Positions 36,284 to 44,924 of a stretch of DNA of 64,000 nucleotides are shown in pieces (position 1 is the first letter of the stretch; every line of letters begins with the position of its first letter). The notes beneath the pieces were generated by a model. The model saw only the letters and a list, made by a program, of their open reading frames with translations. It was not told where the DNA came from and did not search any database. The stretch is from assembly GCF_000963925.1 (NCBI RefSeq), contig NZ_BAMV01000017.1:296010-360009 (forward strand), in the 5' to 3' direction. The DNA comes from Acetobacter cibinongensis (lineage in GTDB: Bacteria; Pseudomonadota; Alphaproteobacteria; Acetobacterales; Acetobacteraceae). The position numbers and the translations under genes are program-made.

Positions 36284-37528
36284 ATGGCAGACACAACAGA
36301 ACACGGCATATCCGCAGCACAAGCTAACTCCCTCCGGCACGGGCCGGATGAGCGTGGGCACTTTGGCGGGTGGTATGGCGGGCGCTTTGTGGCTGAAACC
36401 CTCATGCCTTTGTTGCTGGAGCTGGATCAGGCCTATAGCGCAGCCAAGAGTGACCCGGCTTTCCAGAAAGAGCTGGCATTCTACCTGCGTGATTATGTTG
36501 GCCGCCCAAGCCCGCTCTGGTTTGCCCAGCGCATGACCAAGGAACTTGGCGGTGCCAAGATTTACATGAAGCGTGAGGAGCTGAACCATACGGGCTCCCA
36601 CAAGCTTAATAACGTCATGGGGCAGATTTTGCTGGCCCGCCGTATGGGCCGGACCCGTATTGTAGCTGAAACCGGTGCAGGCCAGCATGGTGTGGCGACT
36701 GCAACGGTGTGTGCATTGTTCGGCATGAAATGCGTTGTTTATATGGGGGCTACGGACGTTGAGCGCCAAAAACCCAACGTGTTTCGTATGCGCCTGCTGG
36801 GGGCCGAAGTTGTGCCTGTTACCGCTGGTGCAGGCACCCTGAAAGACGCCATGAACGAAGCCATGCGGGACTGGGTGGCCAATGTGGCGGATACTTACTT
36901 CCTTGTGGGCACAGTGGCTGGCCCGCACCCGTACCCCGCCATGGTTCGTGATTTTCAGAGCATTATTGGCGAAGAAACCAAAATACAGATGCAGGAGCTT
37001 GAAGATCGCCTGCCGGATATTGTGGTGGCCGCTATTGGCGGTGGCTCCAATGCCATGGGCATTTTCCATCCGTTTCTGGATGATGCCTCGGTGCGTCTGA
37101 TTGGTGTTGAAGCCGCAGGCCACGGGCTGGATAGCGGGAAAACCGCAGCGTCTATTGAGCGTGGCCGCCCCGGCGTGCTGCATGGCAACCGGACCTACCT
37201 GTTGCAGGATGCTGACGGACAGATTGATGAAGCCCATTCCATCAGTGCTGGGCTGGATTATCCGGGCGTGGGGCCTGAACACTCATGGCTGAATGATATT
37301 GGCCGTGCTGAATACGTGGGCGCTACGGATCAGGAGGCGCTAGACGCCTTCCAGCTCTGTACCCGCACGGAGGGCATTATCCCAGCGCTGGAATCCGCCC
37401 ATGCCATCGCCTATGCCGCCAAAATTGCCCCCACCCTGCCTAAGGACACTCTGCTGGTCGTGAATATTTCAGGCCGGGGTGACAAAGATATCTTTACCGT
37501 TGCTGAACATCTGGGAGTGAAACTGTGA
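36284..37528 (+). CDS. trpB: Tryptophan synthase beta chain
   Basis: PLP enzyme condensing indole and serine to tryptophan. 414 aa from the ATG at 36284; the open frame extends 32 codons further without family similarity. The PLP lysine is in HTGSHKLNN, phosphate is bound by GGGSNAMG, and the C-terminal NISGRGDKD is intact. The stop overlaps the trpA start (GTGA). Unlike many alphaproteobacteria, no trpF precedes it. Confidence 0.97.
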   Translation: MADTTEHGISAAQANSLRHGPDERGHFGGWYGGRFVAETLMPLLLELDQAYSAAKSDPAFQKELAFYLRDYVGRPSPLWFAQRMTKELGGAKIYMKREELNHTGSHKLNNVMGQILLARRMGRTRIVAETGAGQHGVATATVCALFGMKCVVYMGATDVERQKPNVFRMRLLGAEVVPVTAGAGTLKDAMNEAMRDWVANVADTYFLVGTVAGPHPYPAMVRDFQSIIGEETKIQMQELEDRLPDIVVAAIGGGSNAMGIFHPFLDDASVRLIGVEAAGHGLDSGKTAASIERGRPGVLHGNRTYLLQDADGQIDEAHSISAGLDYPGVGPEHSWLNDIGRAEYVGATDQEALDAFQLCTRTEGIIPALESAHAIAYAAKIAPTLPKDTLLVVNISGRGDKDIFTVAEHLGVKL

Positions 37529-38364
37529 GCCGTATTGCCGCCCGCTTCAAATCTCTGGCCGCCGAAGGGCGTGGTGCGCTCATTCCCTATCTTGAGGCCT
37601 TTGACCCGGACCGTGAAACCTCGCTGGCGCTCCTTAAAGCCATGCCTGCCGCCGGGGCAGATCTGATTGAGGTTGGGGTTCCCTTCTCTGACCCATCAGC
37701 TGATGGTCCGGTCATTCAGCTTGCGGCCCGCCGCGGGCTGAAGGCTGGCTCAACGCTGGCGGGTGTACTGGGTATGGTGTCCGCCTTCCGTGAGGACGAT
37801 ACCGAAACCCCCATTATCCTGATGGGTTATCTCAACCCCATTGAAGCCTATGGGTATGAACGCTTCTGTGCGGATGCTGCCAAAGCTGGTGTGGACGGCT
37901 TGATTATTGTTGATCTGCCGCCCGAGGAAGCAGACGTTATTGAACCGCATACAGAGGCCAACGGCCTTGATATCATCCGTCTGGTCGCACCCACCACGAC
38001 AGATGAGCGCCTACCTTATGTGCTCTCTCATGCTTCAGGTTTTGTCTATTACGTCAGCATTACAGGCATTACCGGTACACGCACAGCCAGTGCGGAAGAT
38101 CTGCAAAAAGCACTGCCGCGTTTGCGGGCCGCAACTTCTCTGCCTGTCGCCATCGGGTTTGGTATCCGTTCTCCAGAACAGGCTGCAACGGCTTCCAGCA
38201 TAGCAGACGGTGCGGTTGTTGCCTCCGCATTGCTGGCCACATTGGCTGAAACGCTTGATGAAAACGGTAAGGCCACTGCGCAGACACTCCCAAGCGTTCT
38301 AGGGCAGATTAAAGACCTGGCAACCGCAGTGCGTGCAGCCGGGGGCGGGCAGAAAGCAGGGTGA
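37525..38364 (+). CDS. trpA: Tryptophan synthase alpha chain
   Basis: Cleaves indole-3-glycerol phosphate to indole, which is channelled to TrpB. 279 aa, GTG start inside the trpB stop. The catalytic glutamate and aspartate are in [16 protein letters not shown]; the phosphate site is [13 protein letters not shown]. The next gene overlaps by four bases, so the run is one operon. Confidence 0.96.
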   Translation: MSRIAARFKSLAAEGRGALIPYLEAFDPDRETSLALLKAMPAAGADLIEVGVPFSDPSADGPVIQLAARRGLKAGSTLAGVLGMVSAFREDDTETPIILMGYLNPIEAYGYERFCADAAKAGVDGLIIVDLPPEEADVIEPHTEANGLDIIRLVAPTTTDERLPYVLSHASGFVYYVSITGITGTRTASAEDLQKALPRLRAATSLPVAIGFGIRSPEQAATASSIADGAVVASALLATLAETLDENGKATAQTLPSVLGQIKDLATAVRAAGGGQKAG

Positions 38365-39632
38365 CCCTGAATACCCCCCCTTTGTCGCCTCTCTCTCAGG
38401 CGGCTCGTGTCTGCGTTGTCGGTGGTGGCCCGGCCGGGCTGGCGGCGGCAGAAGTGCTTTCTGCCGCAGGCTGCGCCGTGCAGGTGGTAGAGCATATGCC
38501 CAGCTTTGGCCGTAAGCTGCTGATGGCGGGGCGAGGGGGCTTGAATATCAGCCACTCCGAGTTGCCCGATAAGCTTCTGGCCCGCTATGGCACCGCAGCG
38601 CCGTGGTTAAAGCCCGCACTGGATGCTTGGACTACCGATGATATTCGGGAATGGATGTCGGGGCTAGGGCAGGAAAGCTTTGTTGGCTCGTCCGGCCGGG
38701 TATTCCCTACGGTTATGAAGGCGTCTCCACTGCTGAGGGCATGGCTGGAGCGCCTGCGCCAGCAGGGTGTTGTGCTTCACACTCGCGTCAACTGGACGGG
38801 GTGGGACGCAGCCGGTCACCCGGTTTTTGCGCCTGCACAGCCGGAGGGCACGCTGCCAGCCTCCCTCCAGTCGCCTTATGTGCCAGATGTGATGGTTCTG
38901 GCCCTTGGCGGGGCCAGTTGGCCGCGCCTGGGTAGCACGGGCGGTTGGGTGCCTGCGTTACAGGGGCAAGGTGTTGCCGTGTCACCCCTTGCTCCCTCCA
39001 ATTGCGGTTTTCAGGTTGCGTGGTCTCCGGCCATGCAGGAACGGTTTGCAGGGACCCCACTCAAGCCTATTGCGCTTTGCTTTGGCGACCAGACGGTACG
39101 CGGTGAAATTGTGGTGACGGCAACAGGGCTGGAGGGCGGAGCGCTCTATGCTCTGTCAGCTGCTTTGCGGGAGCAGAGTGCTCAGCACGGTTCTGCCACT
39201 CTGATGCTGGATTTACGCCCGGACCTGACCGAGCAGGCGCTGGCCAGCCGTCTCTCCACTGTGCGCCCGCGGGAGAGCCTGTCCAACCGGCTCCGCAAGG
39301 CTTTGCGGTTACCGCCTGTTGCGGTCGCCCTGCTGCGAGAGGCGGGAGAGGTTCCTACTACCCCACAGGCTTTAGCAGCGCGGCTCAAGGCCTTGCCCAT
39401 TACCCTTACGGGGCCCCAACCTCTGGCGCGGGCTATTTCCACTGCCGGGGGTGTGGCGCAGGCGGCTTGCACGCCACAGTTCATGCTGGCGGCCAGACCC
39501 GGCGTTTTTGTGGCGGGTGAAATGCTGGACTGGGAGGCCCCAACCGGCGGTTATCTGCTGCACGCCTGCCTTGCAACTGGCCGGGCAGCGGCAAAGGGTG
39601 CATTGCAATGGTTGCGGGATACCCACGCATAG
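38361..39632 (+). CDS. TIGR03862-type FAD-dependent flavoprotein
   Basis: 423 aa putative oxidoreductase of the HI0933/TIGR03862 group, reaction unknown. The FAD-binding Rossmann motif is VVGGGPAGLAAAE, followed by GRKLLMAGRGGLNISHSE, diagnostic of the group, and a C-terminal FAD site (PGVFVAGEMLDWEAPTGGY). GTG start overlapping the trpA stop by four bases. Linkage to trpBA suggests co-expression but not a role in tryptophan synthesis. Confidence 0.85.
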   Translation: MTLNTPPLSPLSQAARVCVVGGGPAGLAAAEVLSAAGCAVQVVEHMPSFGRKLLMAGRGGLNISHSELPDKLLARYGTAAPWLKPALDAWTTDDIREWMSGLGQESFVGSSGRVFPTVMKASPLLRAWLERLRQQGVVLHTRVNWTGWDAAGHPVFAPAQPEGTLPASLQSPYVPDVMVLALGGASWPRLGSTGGWVPALQGQGVAVSPLAPSNCGFQVAWSPAMQERFAGTPLKPIALCFGDQTVRGEIVVTATGLEGGALYALSAALREQSAQHGSATLMLDLRPDLTEQALASRLSTVRPRESLSNRLRKALRLPPVAVALLREAGEVPTTPQALAARLKALPITLTGPQPLARAISTAGGVAQAACTPQFMLAARPGVFVAGEMLDWEAPTGGYLLHACLATGRAAAKGALQWLRDTHA

Positions 39633-39648
39633 CGGTATCTGCTCCCCC

Positions 39649-41130
39649 ATGACCAACATGATCACACTGGGGGAAGTGCCGGGCGGCGGCCCCGCACACA
39701 TGGACCTTGCCGAACTTCTGGCAACGCGCCTGCTGGTGCAGGGCAACTCTGGCTCAGGGAAATCGCACCTGTTGCGGCGGCTGCTGGAGCAGTCTGCACG
39801 GCTTGTGCAACAGGCGATCATTGACCCGGAGGGCGATTTTGTCAGTCTGGCCGAGAAGTTCGGCCATCTGGTGATTGATGGGGCTGATTACTCGGAAATG
39901 GCGCTTCATGCCGCAGGGGAGCGTATGCGGATGCATCGTGCGTCCGTTGTACTCAACCTTGAGGGGCTGGACGCTGACCAACAAATGAAATGGGCCGCCG
40001 CCTTTCTGGGCGGTATGTTTGAGGCCCCACGGGACTACTGGTACCCCGTTCTGGTGGTGGTGGATGAGGCGCAGCTTTTTGCCCCCGCTGCTGCGGGTGA
40101 GGTGTCTGACGAAGCGCGGCGTGCCTCCCTTGGAGCTATGACCAACCTGATGTGCCGTGGCCGTAAACGTGGCCTTGCGGGTATTATCGCCACCCAGCGT
40201 CTGGCCAAGCTGGCCAAGAACGTGGCGGCTGAAGCCTCCAATTTTCTGATGGGCCGTACGTTCCTGGATATTGATATGGCGCGTGCGGCGGACCTGCTGG
40301 GTATGGAGCGCAGGCAGGCCGAGGCCTTCCGTGATCTTGCGCGTGGTACGTTTGTTGCACTGGGTCCAGCCTTGTGGCGCCGCCCAGTTCCGGTGCGTAT
40401 TGGTGCGGTTGAGACGGAAAGCCGTTCTGCGGGACCGGTTCTAGCCCCGTTCGTACCGCCGACCGAGCCTGTGCACGATCTCATTCTGGCCCCCCTTCCG
40501 GCCACAGAAAGCTTTACCCGCCCGCGTAAACCCCCGGCAGCTCCCGCACCGGACCTGTTGTCCCAGCTTGCTGCGCACGGGGAAGCACAGGCCACCACCG
40601 CTCAGGCCGAGCAGGAGCAGGACGAACCGCCCGAAGATCAGGGCGAGCGGGATGCCCGGATGGCCGCCATATTGCGGGATATGCTGGAAGATGAAGAAAC
40701 ATCCTTCCGCTCTGCGTCCGTGCTGTATCAGGATTTTCTGGTGCGTTGCCGCATTGTGGGGCTGGGGCGTAACGCGCTGGACCTCAAGAGCTTCAACCGC
40801 GCTCTGGCAACTGCCCGCAGCGGGGTGAGTGAAGATATGTCCGCCACTCCGGAGTGGCAGGAGGCCGAATCGCTGGCGCTTACGCTGCCAGAAGACCTTC
40901 AGTCCGTTTTTCTGTGCCTTGCCCGCACAGCCATTGCCAGACAGCCCAGCCCGTCCGATGCGGAAATTGCCCGCGTATATGGCACGGTTTCTCAAGGCCG
41001 CGCCCGCCGCCTGCTGGAATGGCTGGAAGACCGCAATGTGATTGTGCTTCAGGCTGATGGTATGGGCCGCCGGATCATCACCATTATCGGGCCGGGTTGG
41101 GAAACCCTGCCGGGTATGCCGCAGGCTTAG
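39649..41130 (+). CDS. HerA-like P-loop ATPase
   Basis: 493 aa from the ATG at 39649, 16 bases after the flavoprotein stop. It is a DUF87/HerA-FtsK-type ATPase: Walker A QGNSGSGKSH, Walker B LVVVDEAQLF, then CRGRKRGLAGIIATQR with the sensor glutamine. After the ATPase core (to about residue 260) comes an acidic, glutamine-rich linker (EQEQDEPPEDQGE) and a helical C-terminal domain that ends in a winged-helix-like GRARRLLEWLEDRNVI. HerA proteins pump DNA in repair or in anti-phage pairs with NurA or Sir2, but no such partner is adjacent. Function unknown. Confidence 0.8.
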   Translation: MTNMITLGEVPGGGPAHMDLAELLATRLLVQGNSGSGKSHLLRRLLEQSARLVQQAIIDPEGDFVSLAEKFGHLVIDGADYSEMALHAAGERMRMHRASVVLNLEGLDADQQMKWAAAFLGGMFEAPRDYWYPVLVVVDEAQLFAPAAAGEVSDEARRASLGAMTNLMCRGRKRGLAGIIATQRLAKLAKNVAAEASNFLMGRTFLDIDMARAADLLGMERRQAEAFRDLARGTFVALGPALWRRPVPVRIGAVETESRSAGPVLAPFVPPTEPVHDLILAPLPATESFTRPRKPPAAPAPDLLSQLAAHGEAQATTAQAEQEQDEPPEDQGERDARMAAILRDMLEDEETSFRSASVLYQDFLVRCRIVGLGRNALDLKSFNRALATARSGVSEDMSATPEWQEAESLALTLPEDLQSVFLCLARTAIARQPSPSDAEIARVYGTVSQGRARRLLEWLEDRNVIVLQADGMGRRIITIIGPGWETLPGMPQA

Positions 41131-41343
41131 GAGCAGTAATCTTGCGGTTAAATGCGCCCGAAAGCGCAATCTTTGGGGGCTGTGCGGAAACTATTGTGAC
41201 GGTAAAGCAGCCTGTGCAGCCACACTAATACCCGGCTGGCGCTCAATTTTGAACTTTTGAGGCCGGTTGCGGATGAAAGAACTGCAAAAAAGTGCGCCTT
41301 TGCGGGCATGACGTGTGCGGCTGGCAATGCTATAGCCGGAGGC

Positions 41344-42504
41344 ATGACGGAAGACCCGCCCTTCAGTCCGGCCCTGCTGCCGGCCGGTTTCGTAGATTTG
41401 CTCACGCCCGATGCCCGTACAGAGGCAGAGGGTGTGACTACTCTTATGGGGGTATTTGCCTCGCACGGGTATAATCGTGTGCGACCCCCGCTGATGGAGT
41501 TTGAAGAAACCCTGCTTGCAGGCTCTGGTGCTGCGCTGGCGGAGCAGAGCTTTCGGGTCATGGACCCGGACTCCCGGCGCATGATGGTGCTGCGCCCTGA
41601 CATTACACCACAAATTGCCCGTATGGCCGCGACTCGTTTGTCGGGCCTGCCGCGCCCGCTGCGTCTGTCTTACGCCGGGCCGTGTGTGGTGGTCATGCCC
41701 GCTGCGGCGGAAGAAAGTGGCCGTCAGATCATGCAGGCGGGTATTGAATTGATCGGCCCGGATGTACCGGAGGCAGATGCTGAGGTTGTGACGGTTGCCG
41801 CACAGGCGCTGGAACGGTTGGGCGTGCCCGGTGTGTCCTTTGACCTGACCATGCCCCCGTTTGTTCCCGCGTTGCTGGAAGAGGCTGGCATTGCACCGTC
41901 TGCACGGCAGGCGTTGTTGCGGGCGCTGGACCGTAAGGATGCCGCTGCCGTGGCAGAACTTGGCGGCGCGCTGTCAGAAACTCTTATTGCGTTGTTACGG
42001 GCCGCAGGCCCGGCGGCTCAGGCTGTCAGCCTGCTGAACCAGATTACTCTGCCCCCCAAAGCCCGCGCGATTCTGCAACGTCTGATAGATGCAGTTGAAG
42101 CTGTGCATGCCCAACGGCCAGACCTGCGTCTGACTGTGGACCCGGTGGAGTTCCGGGGCTGGAAATACCATACCGGCGTGTGCGTTACGGTGTTTGCCGT
42201 GGGCCGTGCGGAGGAGCTTGGCCGGGGTGGCCGTTACCTGTGTAACGATAACGAACCTGCCTGTGGCCTTACTTTCCGGCCGGATGTGTTGTTCCGCATG
42301 ATTCCGGCCGCGCAGCCTCTGCCCTGTGTGTATCTGATGCCTGGGGCCGATAGCGCTACCGCAGCCAGCCTGCGTGCCAAAGGTTACGCAACGTTAGCTG
42401 CTCTGCCTGCGGCAAACGGGCAGCATACAGACCATTCGGCTGAGGCTGTGCGCCTTGGCTGTAGCCACGTTCTTGCCGGTGCAACATGCACGGAGCTTGC
42501 ATAA
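41344..42504 (+). CDS. hisZ: ATP phosphoribosyltransferase regulatory subunit
   Basis: Catalytically dead HisS-like paralogue that supports the short-form HisG in the first step of histidine synthesis. About 386 aa. Class II synthetase-like motifs: GYNRVRPPLMEFEETLL, VLRPDITPQIARMAATRL and the C-terminal GRGGRYLC. ATG at 41344 gives the usual N-terminus, but the nearest GGAGG ends one base before it, too close to act; starts further upstream (e.g. ATG 41308) are possible. hisG is not in the window. purA follows by 77 bases. Confidence 0.9.
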   Translation: MTEDPPFSPALLPAGFVDLLTPDARTEAEGVTTLMGVFASHGYNRVRPPLMEFEETLLAGSGAALAEQSFRVMDPDSRRMMVLRPDITPQIARMAATRLSGLPRPLRLSYAGPCVVVMPAAAEESGRQIMQAGIELIGPDVPEADAEVVTVAAQALERLGVPGVSFDLTMPPFVPALLEEAGIAPSARQALLRALDRKDAAAVAELGGALSETLIALLRAAGPAAQAVSLLNQITLPPKARAILQRLIDAVEAVHAQRPDLRLTVDPVEFRGWKYHTGVCVTVFAVGRAEELGRGGRYLCNDNEPACGLTFRPDVLFRMIPAAQPLPCVYLMPGADSATAASLRAKGYATLAALPAANGQHTDHSAEAVRLGCSHVLAGATCTELA

Positions 42505-42581
42505 CCACCCGCTTTTAGGCCGAGCCCTACGCCCTACAGGGTTGTTAACCGGCATTTTTTCTTCCAGGAGCAGACAATCCA

Positions 42582-43871
42582 ATGTCCAACGTCACCGTAA
42601 TTGGCGCCCAGTGGGGCGATGAAGGTAAAGGCAAAATTGTCGACTGGCTTGCCAGTCGTGCCGATATCGTTGTGCGCTTTCAGGGCGGCCACAATGCGGG
42701 GCATACGCTGGTTGTTGGGAATCAGGTTTACAAGCTGTCCCTGCTGCCATCAGGTGTTGTGAGTGGTAAGATTGGCGTTATTGGCAACGGCGTTGTGGTA
42801 GACCCGCAGGCGCTGCTGGCTGAAATCAGCCGGGTGCAGGAGCAGGGGCTTGTTGTGACCCCGGCAACCCTGAAAATTGCTGAAAACGTACCACTTATTC
42901 TGCCTGTTCATGGGGCACTGGACCGTGCGCGTGAAGCAGCACGCGGTGACCGTAAGATTGGCACGACAGGCCGTGGCATTGGTCCGGCTTATGAAGACAA
43001 GGTGGCCCGCCGTGCTATCCGCCTGTGTGATCTGGCAGAGCCGGAAACGCTGGACTGGAAGCTGGATGAGCTCCTGCTGCACCACAACACTCTTCTGGCC
43101 GGTTTGGGTGCGGAAACGTTCAAGAAGGAAGATCTGCTGGCCTTCCTGAACGATATTGCCCCTAAGGTTCTGCCTTACATGGCCCCCACATGGGACCTGC
43201 TGGATGAAGAACGCCGCGCAGGCAGCCGTATCCTGTTTGAAGGTGCGCAGGCCGTCATGCTGGATGTGGACCACGGCACCTATCCGTTTGTAACCAGCTC
43301 CAACACGGTAGCTTCCAATGCAGGGACAGGGTCAGGCATGGGGCCAGGCGCTGCCGGGTTTGTACTGGGCATTGCCAAGGCGTATTGCACCCGCGTGGGG
43401 GAAGGGCCTTTCCCGTCTGAATTGCATGATGAAACGGGGCGCAAACTCGGTGAGCGTGGGCACGAGTTTGGCACCGTGACGGGGCGGCCGCGCCGTTGTG
43501 GCTGGTTTGATGCCATTCTGGTGCGTCATGCTGTGCGCGTTGGCGGTGTTAACGGTTTGGCTTTGACTAAGCTTGACGTGTTGGACGGTTTTGAAGAAAT
43601 CAAAATCTGTGTTGGCTATGAACTGGATGGGCAGCAGATTGAGCGCTTCCCCTCCGCACCGGCTGCTCAGGCGCGTATCAAGCCGATTTTTGAAACCATG
43701 GAAGGGTGGAAAGACACAACCCATGGTGCGCGGAGTTGGGCTGACCTGCCAGCACAGGCCATCAAATATGTCCGCCGTATTGAAGAACTGGTGGGGGCAC
43801 CTGTCACCCTGCTGTCCACCAGCCCGGACCGTGACGATACCATCCTGATGCGCGACCCGTTTGAAGACTGA
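42582..43871 (+). CDS. purA: Adenylosuccinate synthetase
   Basis: Converts IMP and aspartate to adenylosuccinate in AMP synthesis, using GTP. 429 aa. GTP-binding QWGDEGKGK at the N-terminus, GHNAGHTLV, then [13 protein letters not shown] and the C-terminal [16 protein letters not shown] segment ([11 protein letters not shown]) are intact. AGGAGC lies about ten bases before the ATG. It is followed by a strong terminator. Confidence 0.97.
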   Translation: MSNVTVIGAQWGDEGKGKIVDWLASRADIVVRFQGGHNAGHTLVVGNQVYKLSLLPSGVVSGKIGVIGNGVVVDPQALLAEISRVQEQGLVVTPATLKIAENVPLILPVHGALDRAREAARGDRKIGTTGRGIGPAYEDKVARRAIRLCDLAEPETLDWKLDELLLHHNTLLAGLGAETFKKEDLLAFLNDIAPKVLPYMAPTWDLLDEERRAGSRILFEGAQAVMLDVDHGTYPFVTSSNTVASNAGTGSGMGPGAAGFVLGIAKAYCTRVGEGPFPSELHDETGRKLGERGHEFGTVTGRPRRCGWFDAILVRHAVRVGGVNGLALTKLDVLDGFEEIKICVGYELDGQQIERFPSAPAAQARIKPIFETMEGWKDTTHGARSWADLPAQAIKYVRRIEELVGAPVTLLSTSPDRDDTILMRDPFED

Positions 43872-43899
43872 GTGCCACGCAAAAGAGTTCTGGTAAGAA

Positions 43900-43936
43900 A
43901 ACCCCGGTCAGTGCCCGTCACTGACCGGGGTTTTTT
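43900..43936. terminator. Strong bidirectional terminator after purA
   Basis: Perfect 14-bp stem (43900-43913 against 43919-43932, 5-base loop) ending in TTTTTT on the plus strand and in TTTT on the minus strand. It serves purA and the convergent AraC-type gene, whose stop codon lies in it. Confidence 0.93.
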
Positions 43937-44840
43937 ATGATGTGATGTCTGGCTTGGTTCCCATGGTGCGTTGCCATTGGCTGGGGGTGCAGCCAAACTG
44001 TTTTTGAAACGCGGCGCTAAAATGGCTTATGTTGCTGTAGCCTAGCTCCATGGCGGTCTCGGTCACACTGTTGCTGTGCAAAAGCCGGGACGCATGCTCC
44101 ATTCTGTGTATCTGATAAAAAGAATACGGGCCGCAACCAAACTGCTTTTTGAAAGCCTGTTTAAGGCGGGTGGGGCTGACTTGGCACATTTGGGCCAGGT
44201 CAGTAATGGCGGGTGCGCGATCATACCGTTGCAATAAGGCTTGCCGCACTTTTTCCAACGGTATGGGGGAGTAAGCCGGCGGAGTTGCCGTTTTGGGGCT
44301 GGTATGGGTGAGGGCATAGCCCAAGAGAGTGGTAGCAAGCCCAAAACGGATCAGTTGTTCCGGGGCAGTACAAGAGGCTGCGCCCGTGGCGTTGTTTTGA
44401 GACAGCAGAAAAAGCTCTCGTGCCACTTTGAAAGTCTTTGACTGAAGTTCTACTGCCTGACACTCAATTTTTTCAGAAACAGGAAGCTGCATCGTTTTTA
44501 AAAAATGGCCGGGCACATGAATTTCCAGAGCGGAAAACTCATCACTGTTTTCAAAAGAAAACGTTTGTTGGTGTAGCGTGGCTAAAATGACATCTCGTGC
44601 CTGAAAATGGTGGCTTTTGCCGTTGGTGGTCATGCTGCACGCACCAGAAAGAATGATCGAGCAGTGAAGTATGGCATCGGGTTCGTTAAAACATCCGTGC
44701 AGTTGGTCAGAACGAGGGGCCACAAAGCTTTTCGTATTCAGCCCGCAAGGAAGGTCCAGTATAAAGGGTGCGTGAAGGGACGGACCAATCGTGCTGGGTG
44801 CAGCGGCACGGTGGACAGGTGTGGGACCGATCAGTGTCAT
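43935..44840 (-). CDS. AraC-family regulator of siderophore uptake (PchR-like)
   Basis: 301 aa. The C-terminal pair of helix-turn-helix motifs is clear (ITDLAQMCQVSPTRLKQAFKKQFG and ETAMELGYSNISHFSAAFQKQFG). The N-terminal domain is a poorly conserved ligand-binding region. Divergent from a TonB receptor gene with a Fur box between them, as for PchR/FptA-type pairs, where the regulator binds the ferric siderophore and activates the receptor (known for the family; inferred here). Confidence 0.85.
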   Translation of the reverse strand: MTLIGPTPVHRAAAPSTIGPSLHAPFILDLPCGLNTKSFVAPRSDQLHGCFNEPDAILHCSIILSGACSMTTNGKSHHFQARDVILATLHQQTFSFENSDEFSALEIHVPGHFLKTMQLPVSEKIECQAVELQSKTFKVARELFLLSQNNATGAASCTAPEQLIRFGLATTLLGYALTHTSPKTATPPAYSPIPLEKVRQALLQRYDRAPAITDLAQMCQVSPTRLKQAFKKQFGCGPYSFYQIHRMEHASRLLHSNSVTETAMELGYSNISHFSAAFQKQFGCTPSQWQRTMGTKPDITS

Positions 44841-44895
44841 CAGTGTATGTCTTTTTCTGTCCGATTTGGGTGGATGAACTCATCCGGGTAGCGAA

Positions 44896-44914
44896 GATAA
44901 TAAGAATTATTATC
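44896..44914. promoter_or_regulatory. Fur box in the AraC / TonB receptor 2 gap
   Basis: The 19-mer starting GATAATAAG and ending ATTATTATC matches 16 of 19 bases of the classic GATAATGATAATCATTATC consensus. It also reads as GATAAT, AAGAAT, T, ATTATC (three Fur hexamers in 6-6-1-6 order). It stands only ten bases before the receptor ATG, so bound Fur would block both the promoter and translation start of the receptor and lies 55 bases from the AraC start. Confidence 0.85.
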
Positions 44915-44924
44915 ATAATCGGCT

